A DNA stretch of 46,725 bases from positions 1 through 46,725 of the forward strand of contig SHVQ01000022.1 in assembly GCA_009694195.1 (NCBI GenBank), read 5' to 3'. The notes under the pieces are model-generated. The model saw only the letters and a program-made list of their open reading frames with translations. It ran no database searches and was not told the origin of the DNA. The DNA is from Rhodospirillales bacterium. GTDB lineage: Bacteria > Pseudomonadota > Alphaproteobacteria > Rhodospirillales > SHVQ01. The stretch's first letter is position 1, and each line of letters opens with the position of its first letter. A program made the position numbers and the translations under genes. Positions 1-8,748 of the stretch are shown here, piece after piece.

Positions 1-2
1 CT

Positions 3-269
3 CCGGCATCGCCCTGGGAGAACGGCTATAACGAGAGCTTCAACGGGTCGCTGCGCGACGAGCTTCTAAATGGCGAGATCTTTTACAGCCTGGCCGAAGC
101 CAAAGTTCTGATCGAGGCTTGGCGGCGGCATTACAACACGATCCGCCCGCACAGCAGCCTCGGCTACCGACCGCCGGCCCCGGAAACCGCGATACCGCCA
201 TTGCCGCCTTCCGGCTCCGCTACGCTCCACCTACAGCCGGCAATGGCGAAGGAGGAAACAATGCACTAA
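3..269 (+). CDS. IS3-family transposase OrfB, C-terminal part (partial)
   Basis: The frame is open from the window edge and encodes 88 residues. It starts with PWENGYNESFNGSLRDELL and continues with a YNTIRPHSSLGYRPP segment. These are the hallmarks of the end of the rve integrase core of IS3-type OrfB proteins; the E of NESFNG is the last acidic residue of the DDE triad. The start lies off the window. The last 25 or so residues are a low-complexity tail that runs into the terminal repeat. The assignment is firm at family level; the subgroup is not resolved. Confidence 0.9.
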   Translation, partial: PASPWENGYNESFNGSLRDELLNGEIFYSLAEAKVLIEAWRRHYNTIRPHSSLGYRPPAPETAIPPLPPSGSATLHLQPAMAKEETMH

Positions 270-278
270 CATTCAGCT

Positions 279-303
279 TGGACCACCCAGTGGGGGCCGG
301 TCA
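279..303. repeat. Terminal inverted repeat of the IS3-type element (right end)
   Basis: The stretch TGGACCACCCAGTGGGGGCC followed by GGTCA resembles the ends of IS3-family elements and lies just behind the transposase stop. The matching left end is outside the window, so neither the repeat pair nor a target-site duplication could be checked. Confidence 0.55.
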
Positions 304-519
304 GATTCCGTCGCCCGGCTCGATCAGTACGCATTCGGTATCATCGCAAAAGGGGCCGTCGCGGAGGCGGATATCCAGCACGTCCTCAAGCGTATCGAGG
401 GCAATATGTCGCGGCCATTTGCGGTCGGCAGCGACGAAATCAGGCTGACCGAAAAGTTACGGCTCGACGTCTACCCATTGGACCAAAGGAACGTCGACAA
501 GGCGGCCGAGATCATATGA
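304..519 (+). pseudogene. GGDEF-type domain protein, C-terminal remnant cut by the IS element
   Basis: The frame enters directly from the IS terminus and runs about 70 codons to TGA 517-519. The product resembles the C-terminal half of a GGDEF domain. It begins RLDQYAFGII, where diguanylate cyclases have RLGGDEFAI, and continues with an A..I...L.RIEGNMSRPFAVG region and a VYPLD segment matching the usual YP.D close to the domain end. The GG(D/E)EF active-site loop reads DQYAF, so the intact protein was probably not a cyclase. The stop overlaps the ATG of the deacetylase (ATGA), so this gene once headed the operon. The original protein's N-terminal part is unknown. Confidence 0.6.
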
Positions 520-1313
520 TCGGCGCGTTGGCGCGATCGACGGAGCAGGAGCGGGGACGTTTGGCAACATGGGACCAATTGATTGGCGAACTTGCCTCCT
601 GGCAGAGCCTTGGCCGCGTCGCCACCTTCTGGTGGCGGGATGACGATGCCGTTGAAGCCACGCCGGAACTCGAAACGATGATCGAAATGAGCGAGATGAC
701 AAAAACATCGATCGGGCTCGCGGCCATCCCGGGGTCTCTGCATCCGTCGCTTCGGGAATATCTTGCTCGGCGGCGGACGGCATTTGTCCTGCAACACGGC
801 TTCATGCACCGCAACCACGCTTCCGCCTCGTCCAAGAAATCGGAGTTCGGACCGGGACGCGCGCTGGCCGTCATGCGTTCCGAGCTTGCCGAGGGCTGGC
901 GCCGAATATCGACATTCGACCGCGCACTCCCGGTCTTCGTCCCGCCGTGGAACCGCTGCGACTCAGAATTTCTCGCGATCCTTCCGGAAGCGGGCTTTAA
1001 AGGGTTCTCCACCTATTGCGCGCGCAAGAGCGCGGCTCCCGCGCCCGGAATTGAACAGAACAATACTCACATGGATATCGTGAATTGGCGCGCGCGAACT
1101 TTCGTTGGAGAGCAAGCGGCGCTGACGTTGGCTGTCGAGCACCTCGCAGCTCGTCGCGAAGGACGAGTGGACCCCGACGAGGCGACCGGGCTTCTCACGC
1201 ACCATCGCGTCCATGACGGCGCCTGTTGGGCGTTCGTTCGCCGCTTTCTGGACGAAACACATCGTCATCCGGCCGCGCAGTGGATGAGCCCTCGCGCTCT
1301 ATTTCCGGCATGA
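516..1313 (+). CDS. Polysaccharide deacetylase-family protein (NodB-like)
   Basis: A 265-residue protein with the ordered motifs of carbohydrate esterase family 4: an FWWRDDDA segment near residue 40 (the acidic pair of motif 1), QHGFMHRNH around residue 94 (metal histidines), VPPWNR near residue 143 (substrate groove), and a TGLLTHHRVHD segment near the C-terminus that would supply the late catalytic histidine. No signal peptide is visible, which suggests a cytoplasmic or divergent member acting on a glycan precursor. The start at 516 is set by the ATGA overlap with the preceding frame. It begins a chain of coupled genes leading into an ABC importer. The substrate cannot be deduced from sequence alone. 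Confidence 0.8.
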   Translation: MIGALARSTEQERGRLATWDQLIGELASWQSLGRVATFWWRDDDAVEATPELETMIEMSEMTKTSIGLAAIPGSLHPSLREYLARRRTAFVLQHGFMHRNHASASSKKSEFGPGRALAVMRSELAEGWRRISTFDRALPVFVPPWNRCDSEFLAILPEAGFKGFSTYCARKSAAPAPGIEQNNTHMDIVNWRARTFVGEQAALTLAVEHLAARREGRVDPDEATGLLTHHRVHDGACWAFVRRFLDETHRHPAAQWMSPRALFPA

Positions 1314-1867
1314 CAGCCATGGCAGTCTACGGCTATTCGAAACGATCCCTTCTTGCCGACGGCCTGCGTTCCCTCGCTGGCTTGGCGTTTGCCGCCGTCG
1401 GAGTACCGGCGCTCTCCGAGGCCGGGGCCATCGCCCAGGCGGCAATGGTCGCCCTTGGAGCCCTATTCCTTATGCACGGAGTGCGAGCCGTGGCCCAGAG
1501 CCTGACCTGCATCGAGGTCGACGGTGACGGAGTGGCGCGCCGAGGGCCGCTGCCGACTCGCCTCCGGTGGCGCGATATGCGCCGGATGACGCTCCGTCAC
1601 TATTCGGTGACGCGGGACCGGTCGGCGGGGTGGCTGGAGCTGAGGGTCTCCGACGGTCGATCGGCGCCGTGGCACGGGATGCGGGTCGACTCCGGTCTGG
1701 TCGGCTTCCAGGCAATCGCCGCACAAGCCGCATCGGCGGCAACATCCAACGGCGTGCGGCTCGATCGCCCGAGCACCGCCAACCTTGCCGCTCTTGGAAT
1801 TTCCGTTGCTTCGTCGGCGCCATCGCCTGTAGGAGATCGGCCCCTGCTGGGGCGACATAGCCAATGA
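1310..1867 (+). CDS. Small membrane protein of unknown function, two hydrophobic segments
   Basis: I chose the ATG at 1310 because it overlaps the previous stop as ATGA; the open frame extends further upstream inside the deacetylase gene. The 185-residue product has two hydrophobic stretches (about residues 16-35 and 38-58) and then a soluble part rich in beta-forming and charged residues (IEVDGDGVARRGPLPTRLRW and on). That layout resembles small membrane proteins with a PH-like cytoplasmic domain, but no family was recognised with certainty. The last 40 residues look disordered. Its position between a deacetylase and a transporter, with coupled overlaps on both sides, says it is co-made with them. 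Function unknown. Confidence 0.65.
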   Translation: MTAMAVYGYSKRSLLADGLRSLAGLAFAAVGVPALSEAGAIAQAAMVALGALFLMHGVRAVAQSLTCIEVDGDGVARRGPLPTRLRWRDMRRMTLRHYSVTRDRSAGWLELRVSDGRSAPWHGMRVDSGLVGFQAIAAQAASAATSNGVRLDRPSTANLAALGISVASSAPSPVGDRPLLGRHSQ

Positions 1868-3786
1868 CCGATCTGCTTCGGGTTCACGATCTCAGTGTGG
1901 AGTTTCATACGCGCGCCGGCGTCATTCGCGCCCTTGACGGTATTTCGTTTCGAATCCGCGCGGGATCGACGGTCGCCGTGGTCGGAGAATCGGGATCCGG
2001 CAAGTCGGTCTTGGCTCAGGCGATCATGGGCATCCTTCCCAGAACCGCCCACGTCACCGGAGGAGAGATCCTGTGGACCGATCCGATTGCCGGCCGCGGA
2101 AGGCCCGATGGCGGAGCAAATCCGCAGAGCCTCGACCTTGCAACGCTTGATCCCGACAGTCCCGGCTATCGCGCGTTGCGAGGCAACCGGATGTCGATGA
2201 TCTTTCAGGAGCCGATGACATCGCTCTCGCCGTTGCACACCATTGGGGACCAGGTCAGCGAAGCCCTATTCCTCCACCGCAACATGTCGGCCGCCCAAGG
2301 GCGCGAGCTCTCCATCGACATGCTCCGGATGGTCGGCTTTCCGGATCCCGCCGCCGCATACGATACGTATCCTTTCGAGCTTTCGGGCGGCCTCCGCCAG
2401 CGCGCGATGATCGCGATGGCCCTCGTCTGCCGCCCCGCGCTCCTCATCGCCGACGAGCCGAGCACGGCCCTCGATGTCACCATTCAGGCCCAGATCCTGA
2501 AGTTGATTCGCGATCTCCAGCAAGAGCTTCAGATGGCCGTCCTCATCATCACCCACGACCTCGGCGTTGTCGCGAACGTCGCCGAAGAAATCGTCGTTGC
2601 CTATCACGGCAAGGTCATGGAAAGCGGCACACTCGACGATATCTTCGGCCACCCGGCGCACCCGTATCTCCAAGCCCTCCTCAATGCGGTACCGCATTTC
2701 GATATGAAACCGGGAGAGCGCCTGAAGCCCCTTCGCGAAATCGAGTTCACGACGGGCCGCCTCCTCAGAGCCAAGAAGAAACAGCAACACACTACCTCGG
2801 AAGGCGCACGCCCGCTTCTTGAAGTACGCAACGTCATGAAGAGCTTTGGCACGCGGAAGGGCGCCGGCCTTCTCGCCCTTGATGGCAAGGCTTCGGTCCG
2901 TGCGGTCAACGATGTGAGTTTCCACGTCAATCGCGGCGAATGCCTCGGTCTTGTCGGCGAAAGCGGATGCGGCAAGACGACGCTTTCCAAAATCATCCTG
3001 CGAGCCTTGGATGCCGATTCCGGCCAAGTCGTGGTTAACTTCAATGATCCTCCGGTCGACATCCTCGGGCTCTCGCAGGCCGAATTGGTGTCGTTCCGAC
3101 GAAAAATTCAGTATGTATTTCAGGATCCGTTTAGCGCTCTCAATCCGCGCATGACCGTGTATGAGATCGTCTCGGAGCCGCTCGTGATCCATGGAATCGG
3201 AGATTCCGAATATCGACGCGAAATGGCCGTGGAACTCATGTCGCTCGTCGGCCTCGATCCACGTTATCTCAATCGGTTTCCCCACAGTTTTTCGGGTGGC
3301 CAGCGTCAGCGGATCGGAATCGCACGGGCGCTCGCCCTGCAGCCGGAGCTCCTTCTCTGCGACGAGCCCGTCTCATCGCTCGATGTTTCCGTGCAGGCGC
3401 AGATCCTGAACCTCTTGAAGGACCTGCAGGCCGAGCTTGGCCTTACGTACGTTTTCATTTCCCACAATCTCGCCGTCGTCGACTATATCTCCGACCGCAT
3501 CGCCGTCATGTGCGCGGGACGACTCGTCGAGATGGCATCGCGCGAAAGGCTGTTTCGAAATCCGGTTCATCCGTATACGCGCCAACTGCTGGCTGCGGTG
3601 CCGTATCCCGACCCCGGCCGGCGCCTCGATTTCGACGCCTTGATGGAGGACCGCGCTTCGGACCCCACCCGTTGGCCGCCGCCTTTCGGGATCGAGAACG
3701 GCACGGAACCGCCCTTCATCGACGTCGGCGACGGTCATTTCGTGCGCGCCCATCGGGCGCCGCAGCCTGAAGGCCGCCCGTCGTGA
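1864..3786 (+). CDS. Oligopeptide-type ABC transporter, double ATP-binding protein (DppD-DppF / YejF-like fusion)
   Basis: A 640-residue protein with two complete ABC domains. The first has Walker A GESGSGKS at 41-48, an LSGGLRQR signature and Walker B LLIADEPSTALD. The second has Walker A GESGCGKT, an FSGGQRQR signature and Walker B LLLCDEPVSSLD. Each half is followed by the short C-terminal extension typical of Opp/Dpp ATPases (HPAHPYLQALL and NPVHPYTRQLL). It energises the two permeases encoded downstream. The fusion of both ATPases resembles YejF of the Yej peptide/microcin C importer, though this copy is about 100 residues longer. The start is fixed by an ATGA overlap with the preceding gene. 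Confidence 0.95.
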   Translation: MTDLLRVHDLSVEFHTRAGVIRALDGISFRIRAGSTVAVVGESGSGKSVLAQAIMGILPRTAHVTGGEILWTDPIAGRGRPDGGANPQSLDLATLDPDSPGYRALRGNRMSMIFQEPMTSLSPLHTIGDQVSEALFLHRNMSAAQGRELSIDMLRMVGFPDPAAAYDTYPFELSGGLRQRAMIAMALVCRPALLIADEPSTALDVTIQAQILKLIRDLQQELQMAVLIITHDLGVVANVAEEIVVAYHGKVMESGTLDDIFGHPAHPYLQALLNAVPHFDMKPGERLKPLREIEFTTGRLLRAKKKQQHTTSEGARPLLEVRNVMKSFGTRKGAGLLALDGKASVRAVNDVSFHVNRGECLGLVGESGCGKTTLSKIILRALDADSGQVVVNFNDPPVDILGLSQAELVSFRRKIQYVFQDPFSALNPRMTVYEIVSEPLVIHGIGDSEYRREMAVELMSLVGLDPRYLNRFPHSFSGGQRQRIGIARALALQPELLLCDEPVSSLDVSVQAQILNLLKDLQAELGLTYVFISHNLAVVDYISDRIAVMCAGRLVEMASRERLFRNPVHPYTRQLLAAVPYPDPGRRLDFDALMEDRASDPTRWPPPFGIENGTEPPFIDVGDGHFVRAHRAPQPEGRPS

Positions 3787-5738
3787 TCCGCGCAGTGACA
3801 TTTCTCCGAGCCCCCGTCCTCGCACTGCTTGCGGTCGCGACGGTCACATCCTCGGCCGTTGCAAGTCAGCGCCCACGCACCTTGATCGAGCCACCGTCGC
3901 TCGCGAGCGACGTTGCCTCCGGCAAGCTTCCGGGCATTGAACAGCGCGTGCCCGCCGTGCCTTCCGTTGTGCGTTTGGATCAGGCGGCGCAGTCTCATGG
4001 GCAATACGGCGGCCGCATCCGGATGCTGATGGGAAGCCCGAAAGACATTCGGATGATGGTCGTCTACGGCTATGCGCGGCTGGTCGGTTTCGACCGCGAC
4101 CTCAATATCGTGCCTGACCTGCTTGAGCGTGTTGACGCCCAAGAAAGCCGCATCTTCACCTTGCACTTGCGTCCCGGTCACCGATGGTCCGACGGTCAGC
4201 CGTTCACGTCGGAGGATTTCCGGTATTACTGGCAAGACATCGTGATGAACAAGGAGCTGTCGCCGGCCGGTCCTCCGACCAGTCTGGTGGTCGACGGCGA
4301 GGTCGCGCGGTTCGAGGTCATCGATGAACGGACCGTCCGGTTTTCGTGGTCGAAGCCGAACCCGTTCTTTCTGCCGGAACTCGCTGGAGCCGCGCCTCTT
4401 TACATATATCGGCCGGCCCACTACCTGAAGCAGTTCCACACCCGCCATGCCGATCCCGAAACGCTCAAAAAGAAGATCAAGGAAGAAGGCCAGCGCAATT
4501 GGGTAGCCTTGCAATTCCACATGGGCCGTCAATACCGCAACGAGAACCCCGAGCTTCCCACGCTAGACCCGTGGGTTTTGCGGACGAAACCGCCCGCCGA
4601 CCGGTTTATCTTCGCGCGCAATCCCTTCTATCACCGCGTCGATGCGGAGGGTAGGCAGCTTCCCTACATCGACGAGGTTGAGATCGTTATCGCAAGCGCG
4701 AAGCTGATCCCGGCGAAAGTAGGCGCCGGAGAAACCGACCTCCAGGCGCGAAATCTTCAGTTCAATAACTACACGTTCTTGAAACAAGGAGAGAAGACGA
4801 ACAATTATGTCGTCCGTCTTTGGAAGTCCGCTCGCGGCTCACAGGTCGCGCTCTACCCGAACCTCAACACGACCGATCCGGAATGGCGTGCGCTGTTTCG
4901 GAACGTTGATTTCCGGCGGGCTCTCTCGCTCGGGATCAACCGGCGCGAAATCAATCAGGTGATCTTTTTCGGCCTTGCCATCGAAAGCAACAATACGGTA
5001 TTGCCGAGCAGCCATCTGCACCGGCCCGAATACACGACGAAGTGGGCCGTCCACGATCCGCACCAGGCGAACGCGATCCTCGACCGCATCGGTCTCACGA
5101 AGCGCGACAGCCGCGGCATCCGCCTTCTCCCGGATGGGCGGTCCATGGAGCTCATCATCGAAACCGCCGGCGAAGAAGTGGAGCAGACCGACGTGCTCGA
5201 GCTCCTCCGGGACAACTGGTTCAAGATCGGAATCAAGGTCTTCATCAAGCCGATGCAGCGGGAGGTATTCCGGAACCGGATCTTCGCCGGGTCGACCCTG
5301 ATGTCCATCTGGTACGGGTTGGAAAACGGCATCCCGACTCCCGATACATCGCCCCAGGAATTGGCTCCCACGAGTCAGGAGCAGCTCCAGTGGCCGAAAT
5401 GGGGTCAGCACTTCTCCACGTACGGCAAGGCGGGCGAGCCTGTCGATCTCGAGCCGGCGCGGAACCTCATGAGCTTGTACGAGTCCTGGATCGCCGCGAA
5501 GGATCGCGAGTCCCGCGCCGACATCTGGCATCGGATGCTTGCCGTCCATGCGGATGAGGTTTTCACGATCGGTCTCGTCTCGGGGGTGCCCCAACCGGTC
5601 GTCGTCAACAAGCGCATGCGGAACGTGCCGGAGAAGGGCGTCTACAACTGGGATCCGGGAGCGCATTTTGGAATCTATCGACCCGATACGTTCTGGTTCT
5701 CGACGCAGACCGAAACGGCCGAGAGTGGGCGCAAGTAG
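3783..5738 (+). CDS. ABC transporter substrate-binding protein, family 5 (oligopeptide/oligosaccharide type)
   Basis: The 651-residue product begins with a basic N-terminus and a hydrophobic segment ending ...SSAVASQ, a Sec signal peptide with a likely cleavage near residue 24. The mature part has SBP_bac_5 features: YARLVGFDRDLNIVPDLLE, the RPGHRWSDGQPFTSEDF block, and the closing GVYNWDPGAHFG segment. It would capture a peptide or oligosaccharide in the periplasm for the permeases 5744-7893. The start is a GTG that overlaps the ATPase stop (GTGA). Family 5 proteins mostly bind peptides but some bind oligosaccharides. The deacetylase at the head of the operon makes a glycan-derived ligand worth considering, but that is inference. 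Confidence 0.93.
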   Translation: MIRAVTFLRAPVLALLAVATVTSSAVASQRPRTLIEPPSLASDVASGKLPGIEQRVPAVPSVVRLDQAAQSHGQYGGRIRMLMGSPKDIRMMVVYGYARLVGFDRDLNIVPDLLERVDAQESRIFTLHLRPGHRWSDGQPFTSEDFRYYWQDIVMNKELSPAGPPTSLVVDGEVARFEVIDERTVRFSWSKPNPFFLPELAGAAPLYIYRPAHYLKQFHTRHADPETLKKKIKEEGQRNWVALQFHMGRQYRNENPELPTLDPWVLRTKPPADRFIFARNPFYHRVDAEGRQLPYIDEVEIVIASAKLIPAKVGAGETDLQARNLQFNNYTFLKQGEKTNNYVVRLWKSARGSQVALYPNLNTTDPEWRALFRNVDFRRALSLGINRREINQVIFFGLAIESNNTVLPSSHLHRPEYTTKWAVHDPHQANAILDRIGLTKRDSRGIRLLPDGRSMELIIETAGEEVEQTDVLELLRDNWFKIGIKVFIKPMQREVFRNRIFAGSTLMSIWYGLENGIPTPDTSPQELAPTSQEQLQWPKWGQHFSTYGKAGEPVDLEPARNLMSLYESWIAAKDRESRADIWHRMLAVHADEVFTIGLVSGVPQPVVVNKRMRNVPEKGVYNWDPGAHFGIYRPDTFWFSTQTETAESGRK

Positions 5739-5743
5739 CGCGC

Positions 5744-6742
5744 ATGCTGCACTACTTGGCCCGCCGTTTGTTCACCATGCTGGTCACCCTCCTCGTGACC
5801 AGCACCCTCGTGTTCGTCATCATCCAGCTTCCACCCGGCGACTATCTGACGACGTACATCACAGAGCTCCAGAGCCAGGGCGAGCTCGTCGACCCGCAAA
5901 AGATCGAGTTTCTTCGCCAACAGTATGGGCTCGACAAATCGATGATCGAGCAATACGCCATCTGGGTCTTCGGACTCCTCCAAGGCGACCTCGGATACTC
6001 GTTCGAATACAACTTGCCTGTCGCCGACATCGTCGGAGACCGCCTCCTCCTTTCGACGATCCTCAACGTCGCGACGATTCTTTTTGTCTATGTGGTGGCC
6101 TTCCCGATCGGCATCTATTCGGCAACCCATCAATACAGCTGGGGCGACCACGGCCTCACGTTTCTGGGCTTTCTCGGGCTCGCAACCCCGAACTTCCTGC
6201 TCGCCCTGATCCTTCTCTATTTTGCAAACGTATGGTTCGGCACATCCATCGGCGGGCTGATGGACCCCGTCTACCTCGATCAGCCATGGTCGACGGACAA
6301 AATGCTGTCGGTGCTCGAACACTTGTGGGTGCCGGTCGCGGTCATCGGAACCTCGGGGACGGCCGGCATGATCCGGCGGCTCCGCGCCAATCTTCTCGAT
6401 GAGCTTCAGAAGCAGTACGTGGTGACGGGACGGGCAAAGGGGCTCCCGCCGGGGAGACTCTTGCTCAAATACCCGCTGCGCATGGCCCTCAACCCGTTCG
6501 TCGCCGACATCGGCAACCTGCTCCCGCACGTCGTGTCCGGCTCCGTGATCGTGTCGGCCGTCATGTCGTTGCCGACGACCGGGCCGATGCTGCTGTCCTC
6601 GCTGCAAAGCCAGGACATGTACCTTGCAGGCTCCTTCCTGATGTTCCTCTCGGCTCTCACCGTCATCGGAATGTTCCTCTCTGACGTTCTGTTGACAGTC
6701 CTCGACCCGCGCATCCGCTTGGGCGGAGGCGCGCGACGATGA
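5744..6742 (+). CDS. Oligopeptide-type ABC transporter permease (DppB/OppB type)
   Basis: A 332-residue integral membrane protein starting MLHYLARRLFTMLVTLLVTS, the normal N-terminal helix of the OppB family. About six membrane segments follow. The cytoplasmic coupling loop with the EAA-type motif lies near residues 222-240 (VVTGRAKGLPPGRLLLKYPL). It forms the translocation path together with the next gene and is driven by the double ATPase. It lies five bases behind the binding-protein gene and overlaps the next permease as ATGA, so it is part of the coupled operon 516-7893. Confidence 0.93.
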   Translation: MLHYLARRLFTMLVTLLVTSTLVFVIIQLPPGDYLTTYITELQSQGELVDPQKIEFLRQQYGLDKSMIEQYAIWVFGLLQGDLGYSFEYNLPVADIVGDRLLLSTILNVATILFVYVVAFPIGIYSATHQYSWGDHGLTFLGFLGLATPNFLLALILLYFANVWFGTSIGGLMDPVYLDQPWSTDKMLSVLEHLWVPVAVIGTSGTAGMIRRLRANLLDELQKQYVVTGRAKGLPPGRLLLKYPLRMALNPFVADIGNLLPHVVSGSVIVSAVMSLPTTGPMLLSSLQSQDMYLAGSFLMFLSALTVIGMFLSDVLLTVLDPRIRLGGGARR

Positions 6743-7893
6743 CCGACCGCCTTGCTCATTACGTCAACCGGGAGCCGTTCAATCCCTACTCGATCGAGAC
6801 GTTGACGCCCGAGCAGGAGCGCTACTACATGGCGCCCCAATGGAAGATCATCTGGTGGCGCTTTCGCGAACATCGAATCGCGGTCGTTTCGCTGATCGTT
6901 CTTTTGATCGCTTACACGTCGATTCTGATCTCCGAGATCCTGGCGCCTTACGAATTGCACTCCCGCAATACGGAATTCATCTACGCGCCGCCGCAGCAAG
7001 TGCGGCTGTTTCATGACGGACGTTTCGTCGGTCCCTTCGTCTACGGTCTCCACTTCAATCTCAACATGGAGAATCTGAAGCGGGAGTACATGGAGGATAC
7101 GACGAACGTGCAGCCGCTCCGCTTCTTCTGCCGTGGCGATCCCTACCGGTTCTGGGGCCTGTTCTCAGCTGATTTGCATTTGGTCTGCCCGGCGGAAGGA
7201 GGAACGATGTTTCTCCTCGGCACCGATCGCCTCGGGCGGGACGTTTTCTCGCGCGTTATCTACGGCAGCCGGATTTCATTGACCGTCGGCTTGATCGGGA
7301 TCGCCGTCAGCTTCACCCTCGGAATCACGATCGGCGGTGCCGCCGGCTACTTCGGCGGCTGGGTGGACGCAGGCGTGCAGCGGGTGATCGAAGTCCTCCG
7401 GTCTTTGCCCGAGCTGCCCCTCTGGATGGCGCTCTCGGCCGTCCTGCCCGTCAACTGGAGCCCTATTCTCATCTACTTCGGCATCACGATCATTCTCGGC
7501 CTGCTCGATTGGCCGGGCCTCGCCCGAGCGGTGCGGTCCAAGCTGCTGGCCCTTCGCGAAGAGGATTTCTGCACGGCGGCCGTCCTCATGGGCGCCAAGC
7601 CGAGCCGCATCATTGGTCGGCATCTGCTTCCCAATTTCATGAGTCACCTGATCGCATCCGCGACCCTTTCCGTCCCGTCGATGATCCTGGGCGAGACGGC
7701 CCTGAGCTTCCTCGGGCTCGGCTTGCGCCCGCCGATCACGAGTTGGGGCGTTCTGCTGGTGGAAGCCCAGAATATCAACGCGGTCGCTCTTTACCCGTGG
7801 CTTCTCATGCCGATGATGCCGGTGATCATCGTCGTGCTCGCTTTTAATTTCCTCGGCGACGGGCTGCGCGACGCTGCGGATCCCTACGAATAG
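6739..7893 (+). CDS. Oligopeptide-type ABC transporter permease (DppC/OppC type) with periplasmic insert
   Basis: A 384-residue partner permease. After a cytoplasmic N-terminus and the first membrane helix (about residues 48-66) it carries a roughly 95-residue hydrophilic insert, then the conserved LGTDRLGRDVFSRVIYG start of the BPD_transp_1 domain. The coupling loop is CTAAVLMGAKPSRIIGRHLL. The insert between helix 1 and the permease core is longer than in classical OppC and recalls YejE-type permeases. Last gene of the operon; it ends three bases from the convergent methyltransferase gene, and no terminator hairpin is obvious in that gap. Confidence 0.93.
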   Translation: MTDRLAHYVNREPFNPYSIETLTPEQERYYMAPQWKIIWWRFREHRIAVVSLIVLLIAYTSILISEILAPYELHSRNTEFIYAPPQQVRLFHDGRFVGPFVYGLHFNLNMENLKREYMEDTTNVQPLRFFCRGDPYRFWGLFSADLHLVCPAEGGTMFLLGTDRLGRDVFSRVIYGSRISLTVGLIGIAVSFTLGITIGGAAGYFGGWVDAGVQRVIEVLRSLPELPLWMALSAVLPVNWSPILIYFGITIILGLLDWPGLARAVRSKLLALREEDFCTAAVLMGAKPSRIIGRHLLPNFMSHLIASATLSVPSMILGETALSFLGLGLRPPITSWGVLLVEAQNINAVALYPWLLMPMMPVIIVVLAFNFLGDGLRDAADPYE

Positions 7894-7896
7894 GGA

Positions 7897-8748
7897 TCAC
7901 GTCGCTCGTTTTCTGAGCCACAGGCTTGATTCAAAAGCTCCGGGAACGCGCGGCAACGTTTCGATGACGGTTCCCTCAAGCGCTTTCGCCATCCGGGTCG
8001 CGACGTAACGGCTCGACCACAGGATCTCGTAACCGCCTCCTTGAAGGAGGGGAGCGATTCCGGTCTGTTCGTTATAGCCTCGCCATTGCCAGCCGGCGGG
8101 GTAACCATCGGGCAAGAAGATGTCGTGTGCGTGGACGAGAACGCCCGCGGGGATCATCGGCAACACCCGATTCACGAGAACGTCGACGTCCGTTCCCGGC
8201 ATGAGGATATGGCTCGAATCGAAACTCAGAATGTCGCCCGGCTTGAGCACGGCAAACGGAGCAAGACCGGCCTCTTGGACGGCCACACGAAGCCACTCGA
8301 CCGGAAGCCCCCCGAGCCGCCTGCCGTCGCCCGGATCGATCACGGTGATCGTCGCGGCATGTCTTGAATCGGCGAGGGCACGGGCGAGAAAGCGCGTCGA
8401 ATGTCCGCATCCGACCTCGACGATCCGGGCGGGAAAATGGCCGCGGACAAACGCGTATGCTGCTGCGGCATCGAGGCGGGGGAACCAGTCCTGGTTCCAC
8501 CTGGGTGCCGGCGGAGGCTCGGACCCGATCCTCTTCAGGTCGTCGGCAAACTGCGAGATCGCGGCAAGGACTGCGAGAAAGGTCTCCTCGCGGGCGTGAA
8601 AAAGCTTCGCCAGTTCGGGATAGGCGTGATCTCGGGCCGGGTCTGCGACGCCGCGGGCGTAGCGGTACGGGATGAAGAAGCCCAAACGCCGAAGGCCCAG
8701 GGCGGTCGCCAGCCCCATCCACAGCCGGCGCGCAGCGGGCACAGTCAC
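7897..8748 (-). CDS. Class I SAM-dependent methyltransferase-like protein
   Basis: A 283-residue protein with a Rossmann methyltransferase signature, VEVGCGHSTRFLARAL near residue 110, followed by the acidic second-strand residue in ITVIDPGDGRR. The later VLVHAHDIFLPDGYP segment resembles that of Methyltransf_24-type O-methyltransferases acting on sugars or small molecules. No membrane segment follows the N-terminal 35 residues. It overlaps the stop of the upstream cyclic-nucleotide-binding gene by 4 bases (same strand, ATGA), so the two are co-translated. The substrate is unknown. Confidence 0.8.
   Translation of the reverse strand: MTVPAARRLWMGLATALGLRRLGFFIPYRYARGVADPARDHAYPELAKLFHAREETFLAVLAAISQFADDLKRIGSEPPPAPRWNQDWFPRLDAAAAYAFVRGHFPARIVEVGCGHSTRFLARALADSRHAATITVIDPGDGRRLGGLPVEWLRVAVQEAGLAPFAVLKPGDILSFDSSHILMPGTDVDVLVNRVLPMIPAGVLVHAHDIFLPDGYPAGWQWRGYNEQTGIAPLLQGGGYEILWSSRYVATRMAKALEGTVIETLPRVPGAFESSLWLRKRAT

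Larger units (their letters stand above)
1..303 (+). mobile_element. IS3-family insertion sequence, right-end remnant
   Basis: The left edge of the window holds the 3' end of an IS3-type element: the end of the OrfB transposase (3-269) followed by a terminal sequence near 279-303. The rest of the element lies outside the window. The GGDEF-type coding frame begins directly after the terminus, so the element appears to have inserted into that gene. The exact terminus is inferred from resemblance to known IS3-family ends. Confidence 0.8.

Noticed and set aside
2266..3285. Long minus-strand ORF (339 codons) inside the double ATPase gene
   Set aside because: It is the reverse-strand shadow of a gene whose Walker and signature motifs are all on the plus strand; its product has no recognisable domain and is rich in residues produced by reversed GC-rich codons.
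8041..8367. Plus-strand ORFs within the methyltransferase gene
   Set aside because: The minus-strand frame has the methyltransferase motif VEVGCGHSTRF and full length; the plus frames have none.
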